Shown here: in pieces, positions 27,617 through 36,074 of the stretch | Layout of the letters: each line of letters begins with the position of its first letter | How positions within the stretch are numbered: position 1 is the first letter of the stretch | Assembly (NCBI RefSeq): GCF_015679185.1 | Contig: NZ_CP064939.1 | Span: 4,960,001-5,024,000 of the forward strand | Reading direction: 5' to 3' | DNA length: 64,000 nt | DNA from: Pedobacter endophyticus | GTDB taxonomy: Bacteria > Bacteroidota > Bacteroidia > Sphingobacteriales > Sphingobacteriaceae | Made by a program: the position numbers and the translations under genes | Notes under the pieces: generated by a model | What the model was told of the DNA's origin: nothing | The model's database searches: none | Seen by the model: only the letters and a program-made list of their open reading frames with translations

Positions 27617-28037
27617 TCTTGATCAATTTTAAAGTTTCTGAGTCTGTTTCTCCGTTAAAGAACTTATTTAAAACGGATTTGAATACTTGAGGCGCATCAT
27701 CAATACTGGCGAAAAGTGTCATCGACGATTTCAGTTTCATATTGTCTGGCGAACCGAATATTTTTAACGCATCCGATTCGTCGAGCGCTAAAAGGGCTGT
27801 TGAAATCTCTAATAACCTGCTGCCTAAAATGGGGTGCGACAGGTATTCTTCTGCTTCTGCCAGATCTTTTATGCCGTAAAACTTAGAGGTTTCGCTAAAG
27901 CCCAATCCGTTTATTTGCGGAAAAATATACCACATCCAATGGCTGCGCTTGCGGCCCTGCTTTATTTCAGTCAAAGCTCGGCTATAGTCTTGTTCTTGCG
28001 CTTCTATAAATCGATTTAATGTTTTTTCTCTTGCCAT
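27609..28037 (-). CDS. DUF1810 domain protein
   Basis: 142 residues matching the DUF1810 family: RFIEAQEQDYSRALTEIKQG, the highly conserved KRSHWMWYIFPQINGLG, YLSHPILGSRLLE, SPDNMKLKSSMTLFA and a C-terminal FFNGETDSETLKLI. The family is widespread, cytosolic and uncharacterised. Its stop codon overlaps the start of the DUF1543 gene, so the two are expected to be made together. Confidence 0.88.
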   Translation of the reverse strand: MAREKTLNRFIEAQEQDYSRALTEIKQGRKRSHWMWYIFPQINGLGFSETSKFYGIKDLAEAEEYLSHPILGSRLLEISTALLALDESDALKIFGSPDNMKLKSSMTLFASIDDAPQVFKSVLNKFFNGETDSETLKLIKNG

Positions 28038-28176
28038 CGTTTCCGGTTACCACTCTGCTAACAAGTATGTGGGCAATTGGTTTAAATAAATCGCAATAAA
28101 TGAGTTTTTGGAGGTTGCCAAAGCCTTCACCGTAGCTAGCTCGCGGTTAAGGAAAAACAAAAATTAGCATTCATAG

Positions 28177-28878
28177 TTACTTCTTTTTCGCCCCGGGGTC
28201 TATCGGGATAAACACACTTAAATTGAAAGCAGAATTTCGTTGCGAACCACTCAGTTTCGTTAATACATCAGTAAGCCCATAATAATAACGGAGGCCAATA
28301 CCCATGCCCTTGTCTTTCTTTAACTTGTATTCTAAGCCTCCAGCTAAGCCAATGTCCATAAAAGAAACCTGGTTTTTTATTGATGTGGTATAGTCAATTT
28401 CGTTTCCATCGGCCTCGGTAGTAAATATATCTTTAGGTTTATAAAACACATTGATTTGAGGCCCCAGATTTGCGAATAGAAGCCCCTTAATGCGGTATCG
28501 AATCAATAATGGGAGGCTCATTGCTTTTATTTTTTTTAAAACTCCGGCTTGAGCATCGTTTAAATAAATTTGATCAATGTTGTTATAACCCGTAGCATAC
28601 GGTGCGAGGTTTGCGGTTCCAAATGCGGTTTTGGGGCTAAATTCTGGGTGAAAGTAGAGGTTTGGTTTCAATCGAATATTGAAATACAGGCCCAGGCCCA
28701 AGCCTGATTTAAAATCTCCATCCGTTTGGGTGAGCGTGCTAAGCGTTGGCATAACATTAAACCCGAATTCTATCTTTTCCGAATTTAACTTATCGCCCAA
28801 TAACAAGGCAATTAAAACCTGTGCCGATGCTATGTTTGCATATAAGCAAACCATAGCCAAAAGTATTATCTTTTTCAT
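28177..28878 (-). CDS. Outer-membrane beta-barrel protein (PorT-like)
   Basis: 233 residues from the ATG at 28878 (MKKIILLAMVCLYANIASAQ, a clean signal peptide); an upstream in-frame start at 28908 would put ten residues ahead of the signal and is less likely. The mature part shows alternating strands typical of small Bacteroidota barrels: IEFGFNVMPTLSTL, GLGLYFNIRLKPNLYFHPEF, IRYRIKGLLFANLGPQIN, GLAGGLEYKLKKDKGMGIGL. Function is not known; it starts two small outer-membrane protein genes after an upstream one on the same strand. Confidence 0.8.
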   Translation of the reverse strand: MKKIILLAMVCLYANIASAQVLIALLLGDKLNSEKIEFGFNVMPTLSTLTQTDGDFKSGLGLGLYFNIRLKPNLYFHPEFSPKTAFGTANLAPYATGYNNIDQIYLNDAQAGVLKKIKAMSLPLLIRYRIKGLLFANLGPQINVFYKPKDIFTTEADGNEIDYTTSIKNQVSFMDIGLAGGLEYKLKKDKGMGIGLRYYYGLTDVLTKLSGSQRNSAFNLSVFIPIDPGAKKK

Positions 28879-28955
28879 AAATATAATTTTTAATCGCTGC
28901 GGCCGCAAATTTCTGATGGCAATCGCGGCTTCCGACGATCTTACGTCCTTTTACT

Positions 28956-29612
28956 TTACTTGCCAAACCGGTAGACCAATCCGCCACCCAACGTAAACTG
29001 CAGCATACTCGAGTAAGTTGATACGGCCGTTCCAGCGCCACCTGTGCCGAAGTATACCCCGCCGCCAACAGCTTGTGCAGCTGAAAGGAGATCAGCTTGA
29101 AACTTTATGCCCAGAGATTCGGAAAAAAATATATTGGTACCCATTCGTAATCCCCAGCCAAACCTGGTAACAGATTGGCTCAATTCACTATCTGGGTTGC
29201 GAATATTGAAAATGGCCACACCTCCCATAATGCCCGCATAGGGTTCTACCGTTTCGTTCACCTTAAAATAGTGGGTTCCAGCTAATGTAATCCAGTCAAT
29301 TCCCAGGTCGAAAGTGGTTTGTCTATCCTTAATTTGATAATACCTGATCGGTGCTTTGGTATCTTGACGGCTGTAATTCAGCGCTAATCCATATCTTTGC
29401 TGAAGCAGGTACTCCGCGTCAAAGCCCCATCTGTAGCTTCCTTCTATCCTGCCTTCGTAATAGTCGCTGGTACTATAATAGGTGTTTACCCGGTCGTCAA
29501 ACGAATAACCCGAATAGGCATTCAATCTAATTTCTTGTGCCTGTGTTTGGGTCTTCCCAAAGTTGAAGACCACGGCTGTTATGATGATCATTAGTGTGTT
29601 TTTCATTTTCAT
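28956..29612 (-). CDS. Small outer-membrane beta-barrel protein
   Basis: 218 residues; signal peptide MKMKNTLMIIITAVVFNFGK with cleavage after TQAQ. Alternating aromatic and small residues (IRLNAYSGYSFDDRVNTYYS, YRWGFDAEYLLQQRYGLAL, GLRMGTNIFFSESLGIKFQA, LQFTLGGGLVYRFGK) indicate an eight-strand type barrel ending in a terminal aromatic-rich strand. The closest general description is an OmpW/OprF-like porin fold; no function can be given. A Met at residue 3 is an equally good start. Confidence 0.75.
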   Translation of the reverse strand: MKMKNTLMIIITAVVFNFGKTQTQAQEIRLNAYSGYSFDDRVNTYYSTSDYYEGRIEGSYRWGFDAEYLLQQRYGLALNYSRQDTKAPIRYYQIKDRQTTFDLGIDWITLAGTHYFKVNETVEPYAGIMGGVAIFNIRNPDSELSQSVTRFGWGLRMGTNIFFSESLGIKFQADLLSAAQAVGGGVYFGTGGAGTAVSTYSSMLQFTLGGGLVYRFGK

Positions 29613-29735
29613 TGATTAGTTTGCTGAATTGTTTCTTTGTTAAATTGCTAGTTATTAGTTCATAATCTAAGTGCTTAAATTATCGACTATCCAATCACGA
29701 CTTCGGACTTCGGACTTGCGACTTCAGACTTTCTA

Positions 29736-30422
29736 TCAAAAAGCGTATTCCAATAAAAAGATGTGGCCGTGTTTGTCTTCGCTTATGTATTCCGATTTGT
29801 ATGATTCTCGTTTGTATCCTACCGCGAGTTCATGTTCGTTTTTAAATATTTTTAATAATCTAAGACCGAACTCAACCGAGTTTGAAAACCGTTCTGCATC
29901 GGCGTTTTTGCTTACAAAGTACCATTCACTGGTTGGGTTCAACTTCCAATCTTCTCTATCTTTTATGAAATCGTATTTCAGCGAAAGTAAAAACCGGGTT
30001 CGCGTGGTGTGCATGTCGGCGAAAGTATCGTCTTTGTATAGAAAGTGTCGGCGTTCTATCTTAAATTTCTGCATCAGCAACAACCGATTACTCAGTTCAA
30101 AATCTGAACGAAGTCCAAACCAAGGTCTTAATTCTAAAAAATTGGCTGTTTTCTTGTCGACAGTGTAGTATGTGGTAATCCCAGCCTCTAAACTGATAAA
30201 TTTCATTTTTCTGGAAATGTACGCGTCCATGCCCCACCTGCTCCAGTTGTATTTGTCGAAAAGGTGTTTCCAATTGGCGGTTGCAGCACCTCGCCATTTG
30301 TTGTTGTTTACATAGGTATACGCGGCCTCTGCTTCCTGAAAAAATTCATCTTTGTCCTCCTCTTGCGCATGCAGGGTTAGGGAGCAGCAGATCATCAATA
30401 TGGAGATCAAGATGGTTTTCAT
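29736..30422 (-). CDS. DUF2490 outer-membrane protein
   Basis: 228 residues with signal peptide (MKTILISILMICCSLTLHAQ). The body follows the DUF2490 pattern: repeated aromatic strands with WGMDAYISRKMKFISLEAGI, ELRPWFGLRSDFELSNRLLL, KIERRHFLYKDD and a terminal RLLKIFKNEHELAVGYKRE...HIFLLEYAF. DUF2490 proteins are predicted outer-membrane barrels without assigned function. It is separated by 123 bp from the preceding small barrel gene, whose start codon faces its 3' end on the same strand. Confidence 0.78.
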   Translation of the reverse strand: MKTILISILMICCSLTLHAQEEDKDEFFQEAEAAYTYVNNNKWRGAATANWKHLFDKYNWSRWGMDAYISRKMKFISLEAGITTYYTVDKKTANFLELRPWFGLRSDFELSNRLLLMQKFKIERRHFLYKDDTFADMHTTRTRFLLSLKYDFIKDREDWKLNPTSEWYFVSKNADAERFSNSVEFGLRLLKIFKNEHELAVGYKRESYKSEYISEDKHGHIFLLEYAF

Positions 30423-30663
30423 TGTTTATAAGGTGAAGTGGTTAATTGTTTGAATTGGTTCATTGTCCTTCGACTCCGCTCAGGATGACAGTTGGTTATT
30501 GGTTAATTGGTTTATTGTTCTTCGACTCCGCTCAGGATGACAGTTGGTTATTGGTTCATTGTCCTTCGACTCCGCTCAGGATGACAATTGGGTTATTGGT
30601 TCATTGGTGATGCAGTGCTATAGACTTTTCGCTTTAGTCTTTAAGCTTTAGCCTTTTAACCCT
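30423..30663. repeat. Three copies of the TCCTTCGACTCCGCTCAGGA repeat
   Basis: Copies at about 30466, 30518 (one mismatch) and 30562, separated by GGTTATTGGTTCATTG-like linkers. Same family as 31741-32057 and 61993-62130. Confidence 0.9.
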
Positions 30664-31710
30664 CTACCTTTTTACCTCTTTCACGCACCTAAAGCCCAAA
30701 TGTGTTTGGCCCGAGTCAAATGCCGTAGCCATGCGTGCATCAGGTCGGTAATTACTGCAGTACTGTTCGCTACAAAGAAATGAACCGCCTTTAATTACTC
30801 TTTTGGGTGTTGTAGGTTCATTCGGGTCGGCGCTTTTTTCGGGCCCGCGGGGGTTGCTACAAAACCCAGCTTTTAAGTTTTTTCTATTTAGTTCATGAAT
30901 ATCTGCCGTATACCAGTCGCTTGTCCATTCCCATACGTTACCAATCATATCGTACAGGCCATAAGCGTCAGGGGCGAAGCTTTTAACAGGAGCAGTTCGT
31001 TCGAAACCATCGTTTTTGGTGTTCATTAACGGAAATGAACCTTGAAAAAAATTGGCGAGGTATTTACCATTTGGCGTTAATTGCTCGCCCCAGGCATAAG
31101 TTTGGTTCGGTTTTCCGCCCCGCCCCGCGTATTCCCATTCGGCCTCTGTAGGCAATCGCTTTCCGGCCCACCTGGCATAAGCGGCAGCATCCTGGTAAGC
31201 AACATGAACCACAGGGTGCTTCCCTAAGCCGTCGATAGAACTTTCAGGTCCTTTTGGGTGCTTCCAATCGGCACCGTTTAACCATGTCCACCATTGCGAA
31301 ATGTCGTAGAGATTGTGAATTTCCTTCGATGGATCGAAAATCAGCGATCCTGGCGCCAAAAGTTTCTCGTCAGGCTTGGCCGTACCCGCAGGAAGTTGTT
31401 TCTTTATTTCTTCCCAGTCAACGGGCTTCTCAGCAACTGTTTTATAGCCGGTTTCTTTCACAAACTTTGTAAATTCATCGTTGGTAACCTCGGTTTCGTC
31501 CATGTAAAAACTATCAACCCGTACCCCGTACTCGTTTGCATTAATCAAGTTGTCGGCCCCGCTCTTGGCGCCCATGCTAAAGGTTCCGCCCGGTATTAAT
31601 ACCATATGAGGTGGTGTTACGTTTTCTACCCCACTTTTACCTTGCTTCTGTTTGCATTGTAGCAGTAAAAGTGCACATAGGAGTAAGGCCATTGTTTTAT
31701 AAAATTTCAT
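30664..31710 (-). CDS. Formylglycine-generating-enzyme-like lipoprotein (sulfatase modifier)
   Basis: 348 residues. A lipoprotein signal ends at Cys19 (LLLLQC), so it is exported and anchored. The FGE-sulfatase fold starts with MVLIPGGTFSMGAKSG (36-51) and shows DETEVTNDEF, HPVVHVAYQDAAAYARWAGK, RLPTEAEWEYAGRGG and NVWEWTSDWY. The two active-site cysteines of true formylglycine-generating enzymes are present as Cys313 and Cys318 in KGGSFLCSEQYCSNYR, so catalysis is plausible, unlike many C-type relatives. The enzyme converts a sulfatase Cys to formylglycine; the Cys-type sulfatase at 33723-35306 is the obvious client. Confidence 0.92.
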   Translation of the reverse strand: MKFYKTMALLLCALLLLQCKQKQGKSGVENVTPPHMVLIPGGTFSMGAKSGADNLINANEYGVRVDSFYMDETEVTNDEFTKFVKETGYKTVAEKPVDWEEIKKQLPAGTAKPDEKLLAPGSLIFDPSKEIHNLYDISQWWTWLNGADWKHPKGPESSIDGLGKHPVVHVAYQDAAAYARWAGKRLPTEAEWEYAGRGGKPNQTYAWGEQLTPNGKYLANFFQGSFPLMNTKNDGFERTAPVKSFAPDAYGLYDMIGNVWEWTSDWYTADIHELNRKNLKAGFCSNPRGPEKSADPNEPTTPKRVIKGGSFLCSEQYCSNYRPDARMATAFDSGQTHLGFRCVKEVKR

Positions 31711-32071
31711 TTTGAGTATGTTTTGGTCATTGGTTTATTGTCCTTCGACTCCGCTCAGGATGACAATTGGTTCATTGGTTTATTGTCCTTCGGCTCCGCT
31801 CAGGATGACAATTGGATTATTGTCCTTCGACTCCGCTCAGGATGACAATTGGTTTATTAGTTCATTGGTTTATTGTCCTTCGACTCCGCTCAGGATAACA
31901 ATTGGTTTATTAGTTCATTGGTTTATTGTCCTTCGACTCCGCTCAGGATGACAATTGGTTTATTTGTCATTGGTTTATTGTCCTTCGACTCCGCTCAGGA
32001 TGACGATTGGTTTAATGGTTACTTGGTTTATTGTCCTTCGACTCCGCTCAGGATGACAATTGGTTCATTGG
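31711..32071. repeat. Array of seven TCCTTCGACTCCGCTCAGGA repeats
   Basis: Starts at 31741, 31786, 31823, 31876, 31929, 31981 and 32034, so spacings are 45, 37, 53, 53, 52 and 53 bp. Linkers are themselves repetitive (TTGGTTTATT, TTCATTGG). Open frames here are only products of the repeat. It separates the FGE-like gene from the HAD gene. Confidence 0.95.
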
Positions 32072-33106
32072 TCATTGTCTTGGATAAATCTTGTTCCAAT
32101 CGTTTTTCATGTCTACCACCAGCCAGCCGTTTTTATCAGCGTCATTTAAAGCTCTATCAAGTTTGCCAACAGCCGATTTTCTATCATAAGCCCATTCACT
32201 TTCTGCGTCGGTGTGGTGCAGGATCAGTCCCAACCTCGGATAACCTTTGGCTGTTGTTGTCCATTGTAACATTTCATAGTCGCCATCCGAGTTGCCGAAC
32301 GCCAGAACTGGCCTTTTGCCAATATGCTGGTGGATGCCAACCGGCTTGCCCGTATTGTCATCGTTGAAGTTTAATTCGGGCAACTTGATCAGCTTCGGAA
32401 TGCCATCTGCGCCAACTTCGTATTTGGTTTTAAGCGAACTCCCAATAATTTGATAGCTCGGAATATGATATGCTTTTTCGGCCCAAACCCGCATAAAGTC
32501 AACTCCTCCGCCAGAAACGACAAAGGTCTTGAAATCGTTAGCTTGAAGATAATCAAGCAATTCTATCATGGGTTGGTATACCATTTTATAGTATGCTTTG
32601 CCAGTTGTGGGGTGCTTTGCTGTTTTCATCCAATGGGCCACGTTTTGATTGAACTCATCTGTTGAAACGCCCGCATGTGATGCCGCAACCAACTGAAGCA
32701 GCGCTGGCTCGCCACCGCTCAGTACTTTCTGCATATCGCCCTCCAGTAAGGACCTAAAAGGTTCTTTGGCTTTCCACTCTGGATGATCTTTGGCCAAGGC
32801 TTTAACCCGATCTATAGCAAAGGCCAGTTGAAAATACATCGGTTGTTCGCTCCAAAGTGTTCCATCATTATCAAAACAGGCTATACGGTCGGCAACGGGA
32901 ATAAATTCTGCGCTTCCCTTAGTGGTGGTTTTGGTTACAAAATCGATAATTGCCTCTTTGTTCGACCCCTCGTTCCAAGATGGCAGGAGAATGTCATCCA
33001 ATGTAGCTATGTCAAAAGGATGGCTGTCTTTGCTTTTGTTTGTTTGTTTGCAGGCCACAAGGCCCACGGAAATAAACAGCATGAATACAACTGAATTAAT
33101 TTTCAT
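32072..33106 (-). CDS. HAD-family phosphatase lipoprotein
   Basis: 344 residues; lipobox VGLVAC with Cys19. HAD motif I is FDNDGTLW (nucleophile and general acid Asp), motif II is FVVSGGGVDFM, the conserved Lys lies in the KTKYEV region and motif IV is AFGNSDGDYEM. The cap is a helical insertion between motifs I and II (QPMYFQLAFAIDRVKALAKD). Substrate is a small phosphate ester outside the cytosol by inference. It ends at the repeat array and lies between FGE and the small periplasmic protein on one strand, so the sulfatase, this protein and FGE may be co-expressed. Confidence 0.88.
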   Translation of the reverse strand: MKINSVVFMLFISVGLVACKQTNKSKDSHPFDIATLDDILLPSWNEGSNKEAIIDFVTKTTTKGSAEFIPVADRIACFDNDGTLWSEQPMYFQLAFAIDRVKALAKDHPEWKAKEPFRSLLEGDMQKVLSGGEPALLQLVAASHAGVSTDEFNQNVAHWMKTAKHPTTGKAYYKMVYQPMIELLDYLQANDFKTFVVSGGGVDFMRVWAEKAYHIPSYQIIGSSLKTKYEVGADGIPKLIKLPELNFNDDNTGKPVGIHQHIGKRPVLAFGNSDGDYEMLQWTTTAKGYPRLGLILHHTDAESEWAYDRKSAVGKLDRALNDADKNGWLVVDMKNDWNKIYPRQ

Positions 33107-33179
33107 GTTAGATTACAATTACAGGATTTGTGGTTAGCGCTGCCTGGATATGTTGTGGTGCAGGCCGCATATTTTTTGT

Positions 33180-33656
33180 TTATTGCTTCGGATCTGGCAT
33201 CAATGGCATATTTTGAGTAAGTACAGATCGCAGCTCGTTGTCTATGCTTGTCTCTATCTGGATAAATTGTGCCGCTCTAATTGCAGAAATATTATTTGCT
33301 ATTTTTTTGAAGTATTTAGATTTAATACCTGATAATCTTTTTTCGCTTCTCAAAAGACCATAAGTTATTTCTGACGCTTTTTCATTCGTCATGTTGTCAT
33401 AGCTAGCTGCATAATCAGCCAGGTAGCTCCATTTGGCGTTTACAATTTGTTTTTTGTCTTCACGGTAGGCATCCCAAATCGGCCAAAAATGATCCGCTTC
33501 CAGTTGGTTCAATTTTAATACCGAAGCGGTAAGGTCTTTCAATGCCATTCCCCATTGCTTACGGATGATTTCATCTTCGTTTAAGTCGGGAGCTTGTGCT
33601 TTAGCTACCATAACAGCAAGCAAAAGCACGAGCGAGAGTAATAATTTTCTTTTCAT
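33180..33656 (-). CDS. Small secreted helical protein of unknown function
   Basis: 158 residues; signal peptide MKRKLLLSLVLLLAVMVAKA with cleavage after KAQA or KA. The mature part is charged and helical (EIIRKQWGMALKDLTASVLK, EADHFWPIWDAYREDKKQIV, LLRSEKRLSGIKSKYFKKIA, AAQFIQIETSIDNELRSVLT). Size, periplasmic location and long amphipathic helices resemble Spy/CpxP-type chaperone proteins, but I do not see their LTxxQ motifs, so this is only a possibility. Encoded between the sulfatase and the HAD lipoprotein. Confidence 0.7.
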   Translation of the reverse strand: MKRKLLLSLVLLLAVMVAKAQAPDLNEDEIIRKQWGMALKDLTASVLKLNQLEADHFWPIWDAYREDKKQIVNAKWSYLADYAASYDNMTNEKASEITYGLLRSEKRLSGIKSKYFKKIANNISAIRAAQFIQIETSIDNELRSVLTQNMPLMPDPKQ

Positions 33657-33722
33657 GTCGAGAGTTTAAGAAAGGGAGTTGCCCCCCTTTCTGGGATTAC
33701 TAATTAAGGGTATGTTTAATAG

Positions 33723-35306
33723 TTAATTTCCTTTTACGTTCATTTCATTAACCTGCTTCTGTACTTTCGTTAAGCTCCAGTCGCCCGCGGTTTGACTAGG
33801 TGGAAAGTCTTTGAAAGTTGATAGAAACCTGATGGCGTACTGCTGTATTGGCGTAATTACAAAGGCCCGGCTTAAATACCAATCGTAATAGGTGTTTGAT
33901 CCTTTTAGTGCTTTTTCAAACGGGTCCCGTCTTAAATTAAATAGGTAAGGCGTTCTCAAGGTTACAAAAGGTTCTAACCAAATCTGTAGCTGATTAGCAC
34001 GTTCTTCCAAAAAGGTAACTTTCCAATCGTTGTAACGTAATGCAGCTACCTCGCCACCATCTGTTACGTAAACGAAGCCATCGCGTGCAGATTTTTTCGA
34101 TTTACCGGTTAAATAGTCTAGTTGGTTGGCTCCGTCGATGTGGTTTTTATAATGTCTGCCGTTCAAGTCTACACCACTCTTTAGTTGGTCGATTATTTTA
34201 TCGTTACCGGCTACGGCAGCAAAAGTTGGCAGCCAATCTTCGTGAGATACAATTCCATTCAAAGTAACATCGGCGGGGAAATGACCGGGCCATTTTATAA
34301 AGGCTGGCACACGGTAGGCCCCTTCCCAATTTGAGTTTTTCTCCCCGTGGAAAGGTGTAGTTCCGGCATCAGGCCAGGTGTTGTAATGCGGCCCGTTATC
34401 TGTTGAGTACATTACAATGGTATTATCTGCAATGCCCAGTTCATCAAGGTATTTCAGCAGTTCGCCCACCATCATATCGTGTTCTACCATGCCGTCGCTG
34501 TATTCATCTTGCCCGCTTATCCCCCTATGTTCTTTTTTTACATGCGTACGGAAGTGCATACGCGTGGCGTTCCACCAGGTAAAAAACGGTTTACCGCCAT
34601 CAACTTGTTTCTTTATAAATGCTTTAGCGGCAGCAATCGATTCCTCATCAATCGTTTCCATTCGTTTTTTCGTCAACGGGCCCGTATCCTCTATGCGCTG
34701 CCCGCCCTTACCATCGGCCCAACTATGGATTACGCCACGAGGGCCAAATACTTCCTTAAATGTTTTCCCATTGGCCATCACCATGTCTTTTGGATAGTCT
34801 TCGTTTTCAGGCTCCTCTTCAGCATTAAGGTGGTACAGATTTCCCAAAAATTCATCAAAACCATGCATGGTAGGTAAATGCTCATCGCGGTCGCCCTGGT
34901 GGTTCTTTCCAAATTGGCCTGTGGTATAGCCCTGGCTTTTTAACACGGTAGCCATAGTAACATCAGTTTTTTGCCAACCCTCTTTGGCGCCCGGCATGCC
35001 TACCTTCGTCATCCCACTTCTTACCGGCACACTACCGCCAATAAACGCTGCCCGCCCGGCCGTACAGCTTTGCTGCCCATAATAATCGGTAAAAGAAACA
35101 CCTTCTTTGGCAATTCGATCGATGTTTGGTGTTTTATAACCCATCATGCCACGATTGTTGTGGCTAATATTCCATGTGCCAATGTCATCTCCCCAAATAA
35201 TGAGGATGTTCGGCTTTTTTTGCTGCGCAAACGCGGGTTGCACAAGGTAGACCAGTAGGGCCGCGGCAGTTAGCCTCCTAAAATTGATCTTGTAGTTCTT
35301 TTTCAT
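33723..35306 (-). CDS. Secreted Cys-type arylsulfatase
   Basis: 527 residues with signal peptide (LTAAALLVYLVQPAFAQ). The sulfatase signature is C-T-A-G-R at Cys81 in YYGQQSCTAGRAAF, a C-x-A-x-R variant of the C-x-P-x-R consensus; Cys81 is the expected formylglycine site. Metal ligands include Asp40 and Asp41 (WGDD) and Asp303-Asn304 (YSTDNGPH). The C-terminal region (YDWYLSRAFVITPIQQYAIR) is typical of the arylsulfatase A-like family. It hydrolyses sulfate esters, probably of a sulfated glycan. The FGE-like lipoprotein, HAD phosphatase and small secreted gene downstream on the same strand support an active modified enzyme. Confidence 0.95.
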   Translation of the reverse strand: MKKNYKINFRRLTAAALLVYLVQPAFAQQKKPNILIIWGDDIGTWNISHNNRGMMGYKTPNIDRIAKEGVSFTDYYGQQSCTAGRAAFIGGSVPVRSGMTKVGMPGAKEGWQKTDVTMATVLKSQGYTTGQFGKNHQGDRDEHLPTMHGFDEFLGNLYHLNAEEEPENEDYPKDMVMANGKTFKEVFGPRGVIHSWADGKGGQRIEDTGPLTKKRMETIDEESIAAAKAFIKKQVDGGKPFFTWWNATRMHFRTHVKKEHRGISGQDEYSDGMVEHDMMVGELLKYLDELGIADNTIVMYSTDNGPHYNTWPDAGTTPFHGEKNSNWEGAYRVPAFIKWPGHFPADVTLNGIVSHEDWLPTFAAVAGNDKIIDQLKSGVDLNGRHYKNHIDGANQLDYLTGKSKKSARDGFVYVTDGGEVAALRYNDWKVTFLEERANQLQIWLEPFVTLRTPYLFNLRRDPFEKALKGSNTYYDWYLSRAFVITPIQQYAIRFLSTFKDFPPSQTAGDWSLTKVQKQVNEMNVKGN

Positions 35307-35420
35307 CTTTTGTTTTTTTGGTACTTTAGTAGTTTATTTTTAACCCCTAAAAATCATCCGTACTCAAATCTTTCAAAAAAATGAATTTACGTTTGTTTGT
35401 TGGGTTAAGGTATGCACAAT

Positions 35421-35438
35421 ATACAAACAAGTTTGTAT
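35421..35438. promoter_or_regulatory. Palindromic operator ATACAAAC-AA-GTTTGTAT
   Basis: A perfect 8-bp inverted repeat with a 2-bp spacer, 13 bp before the start of the XRE-family regulator and in the divergent gap to the sulfatase. Size and position suit autorepression by that regulator; part of a second arm (GTTTGTTTGTTGG) lies upstream at 35391. Confidence 0.5.
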
Positions 35439-35451
35439 TTATCAAATTTTT

Positions 35452-35895
35452 ATGAAAGAAAAATCAAATATCTTTGAAAGAATAGAGGTGATAACTGAAT
35501 TTAACGGTATAAAAGGCATTAATGGGCTCGCAGAGGCATTAAATTATTCCAGTCCTGAAAAAATTTATCGGATTGGGAGAGACCCGAAAGCCAAACCATC
35601 CTTCGAAATTATTTCAGATTTAGCAAACAAGTTTGAAGATTTGAACCTCCGGTGGTTTATCACGGGCAAAGGGGCACCGTTTAGTGAGCACGCATACGAT
35701 GGTGATGTGGACGAAAAGCAACAGCACGAAGCAGCCGACAGTGCGCCCCATGGTGAGTTTTATCGATTGAAATTAGAGAATGAGCATCTTAGAGATTTGA
35801 ATCAGACCTATCTGCGAATAATTGAAGCCCTATCTGTTACGCAAAAAAGTTTGCACGAAATTACAAAGGGTATTGATACAGGCACGGAGCATTAG
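35452..35895 (+). CDS. XRE-like (phage-repressor type) DNA-binding protein
   Basis: 147 residues. The first 80 form a helix-turn-helix like that of phage CI repressors (GINGLAEALNYSSPEKIYRI, AKPSFEIISDLANKFEDLNL and the closing RWFITGKGAPF). The linker is acidic and is followed by a coiled coil (about 104-140, LKLENEHLRDLNQTYLRIIE) that probably dimerises it. No peptidase domain as in LexA-type repressors is present. Divergent from the sulfatase; the ATACAAAC palindrome may be its own operator. It could regulate the sulfatase unit, by position only. Confidence 0.8.
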   Translation: MKEKSNIFERIEVITEFNGIKGINGLAEALNYSSPEKIYRIGRDPKAKPSFEIISDLANKFEDLNLRWFITGKGAPFSEHAYDGDVDEKQQHEAADSAPHGEFYRLKLENEHLRDLNQTYLRIIEALSVTQKSLHEITKGIDTGTEH

Positions 35896-36074
35896 CAATT
35901 TAGTGAGAATTATTGCGTACGCCAGCGGCTTTTGAATGGGAATTAAAGCTTCTCGTTCCTTTCCGTGGTCTTCATGCTTTCCATAGCAGAATATTTGCTG
36001 TTTGCCAGGGAAACATGAGGCAGGTGACTGAATTAGGATTTGGCATTTAGCGGCAAGCTTCTTCGCACCTCATC

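Noticed and set aside
31741..32057. CRISPR array
   Set aside because: Linkers between repeats are themselves repetitive and short (17-33 bp), the repeat is found in other places and in both orientations, and no cas genes are present.
31712..32367. Open frames across the TCCTTCGACTCCGCTCAGGA array
   Set aside because: The predicted peptides are the repeat translated several times, with no start context or homology.
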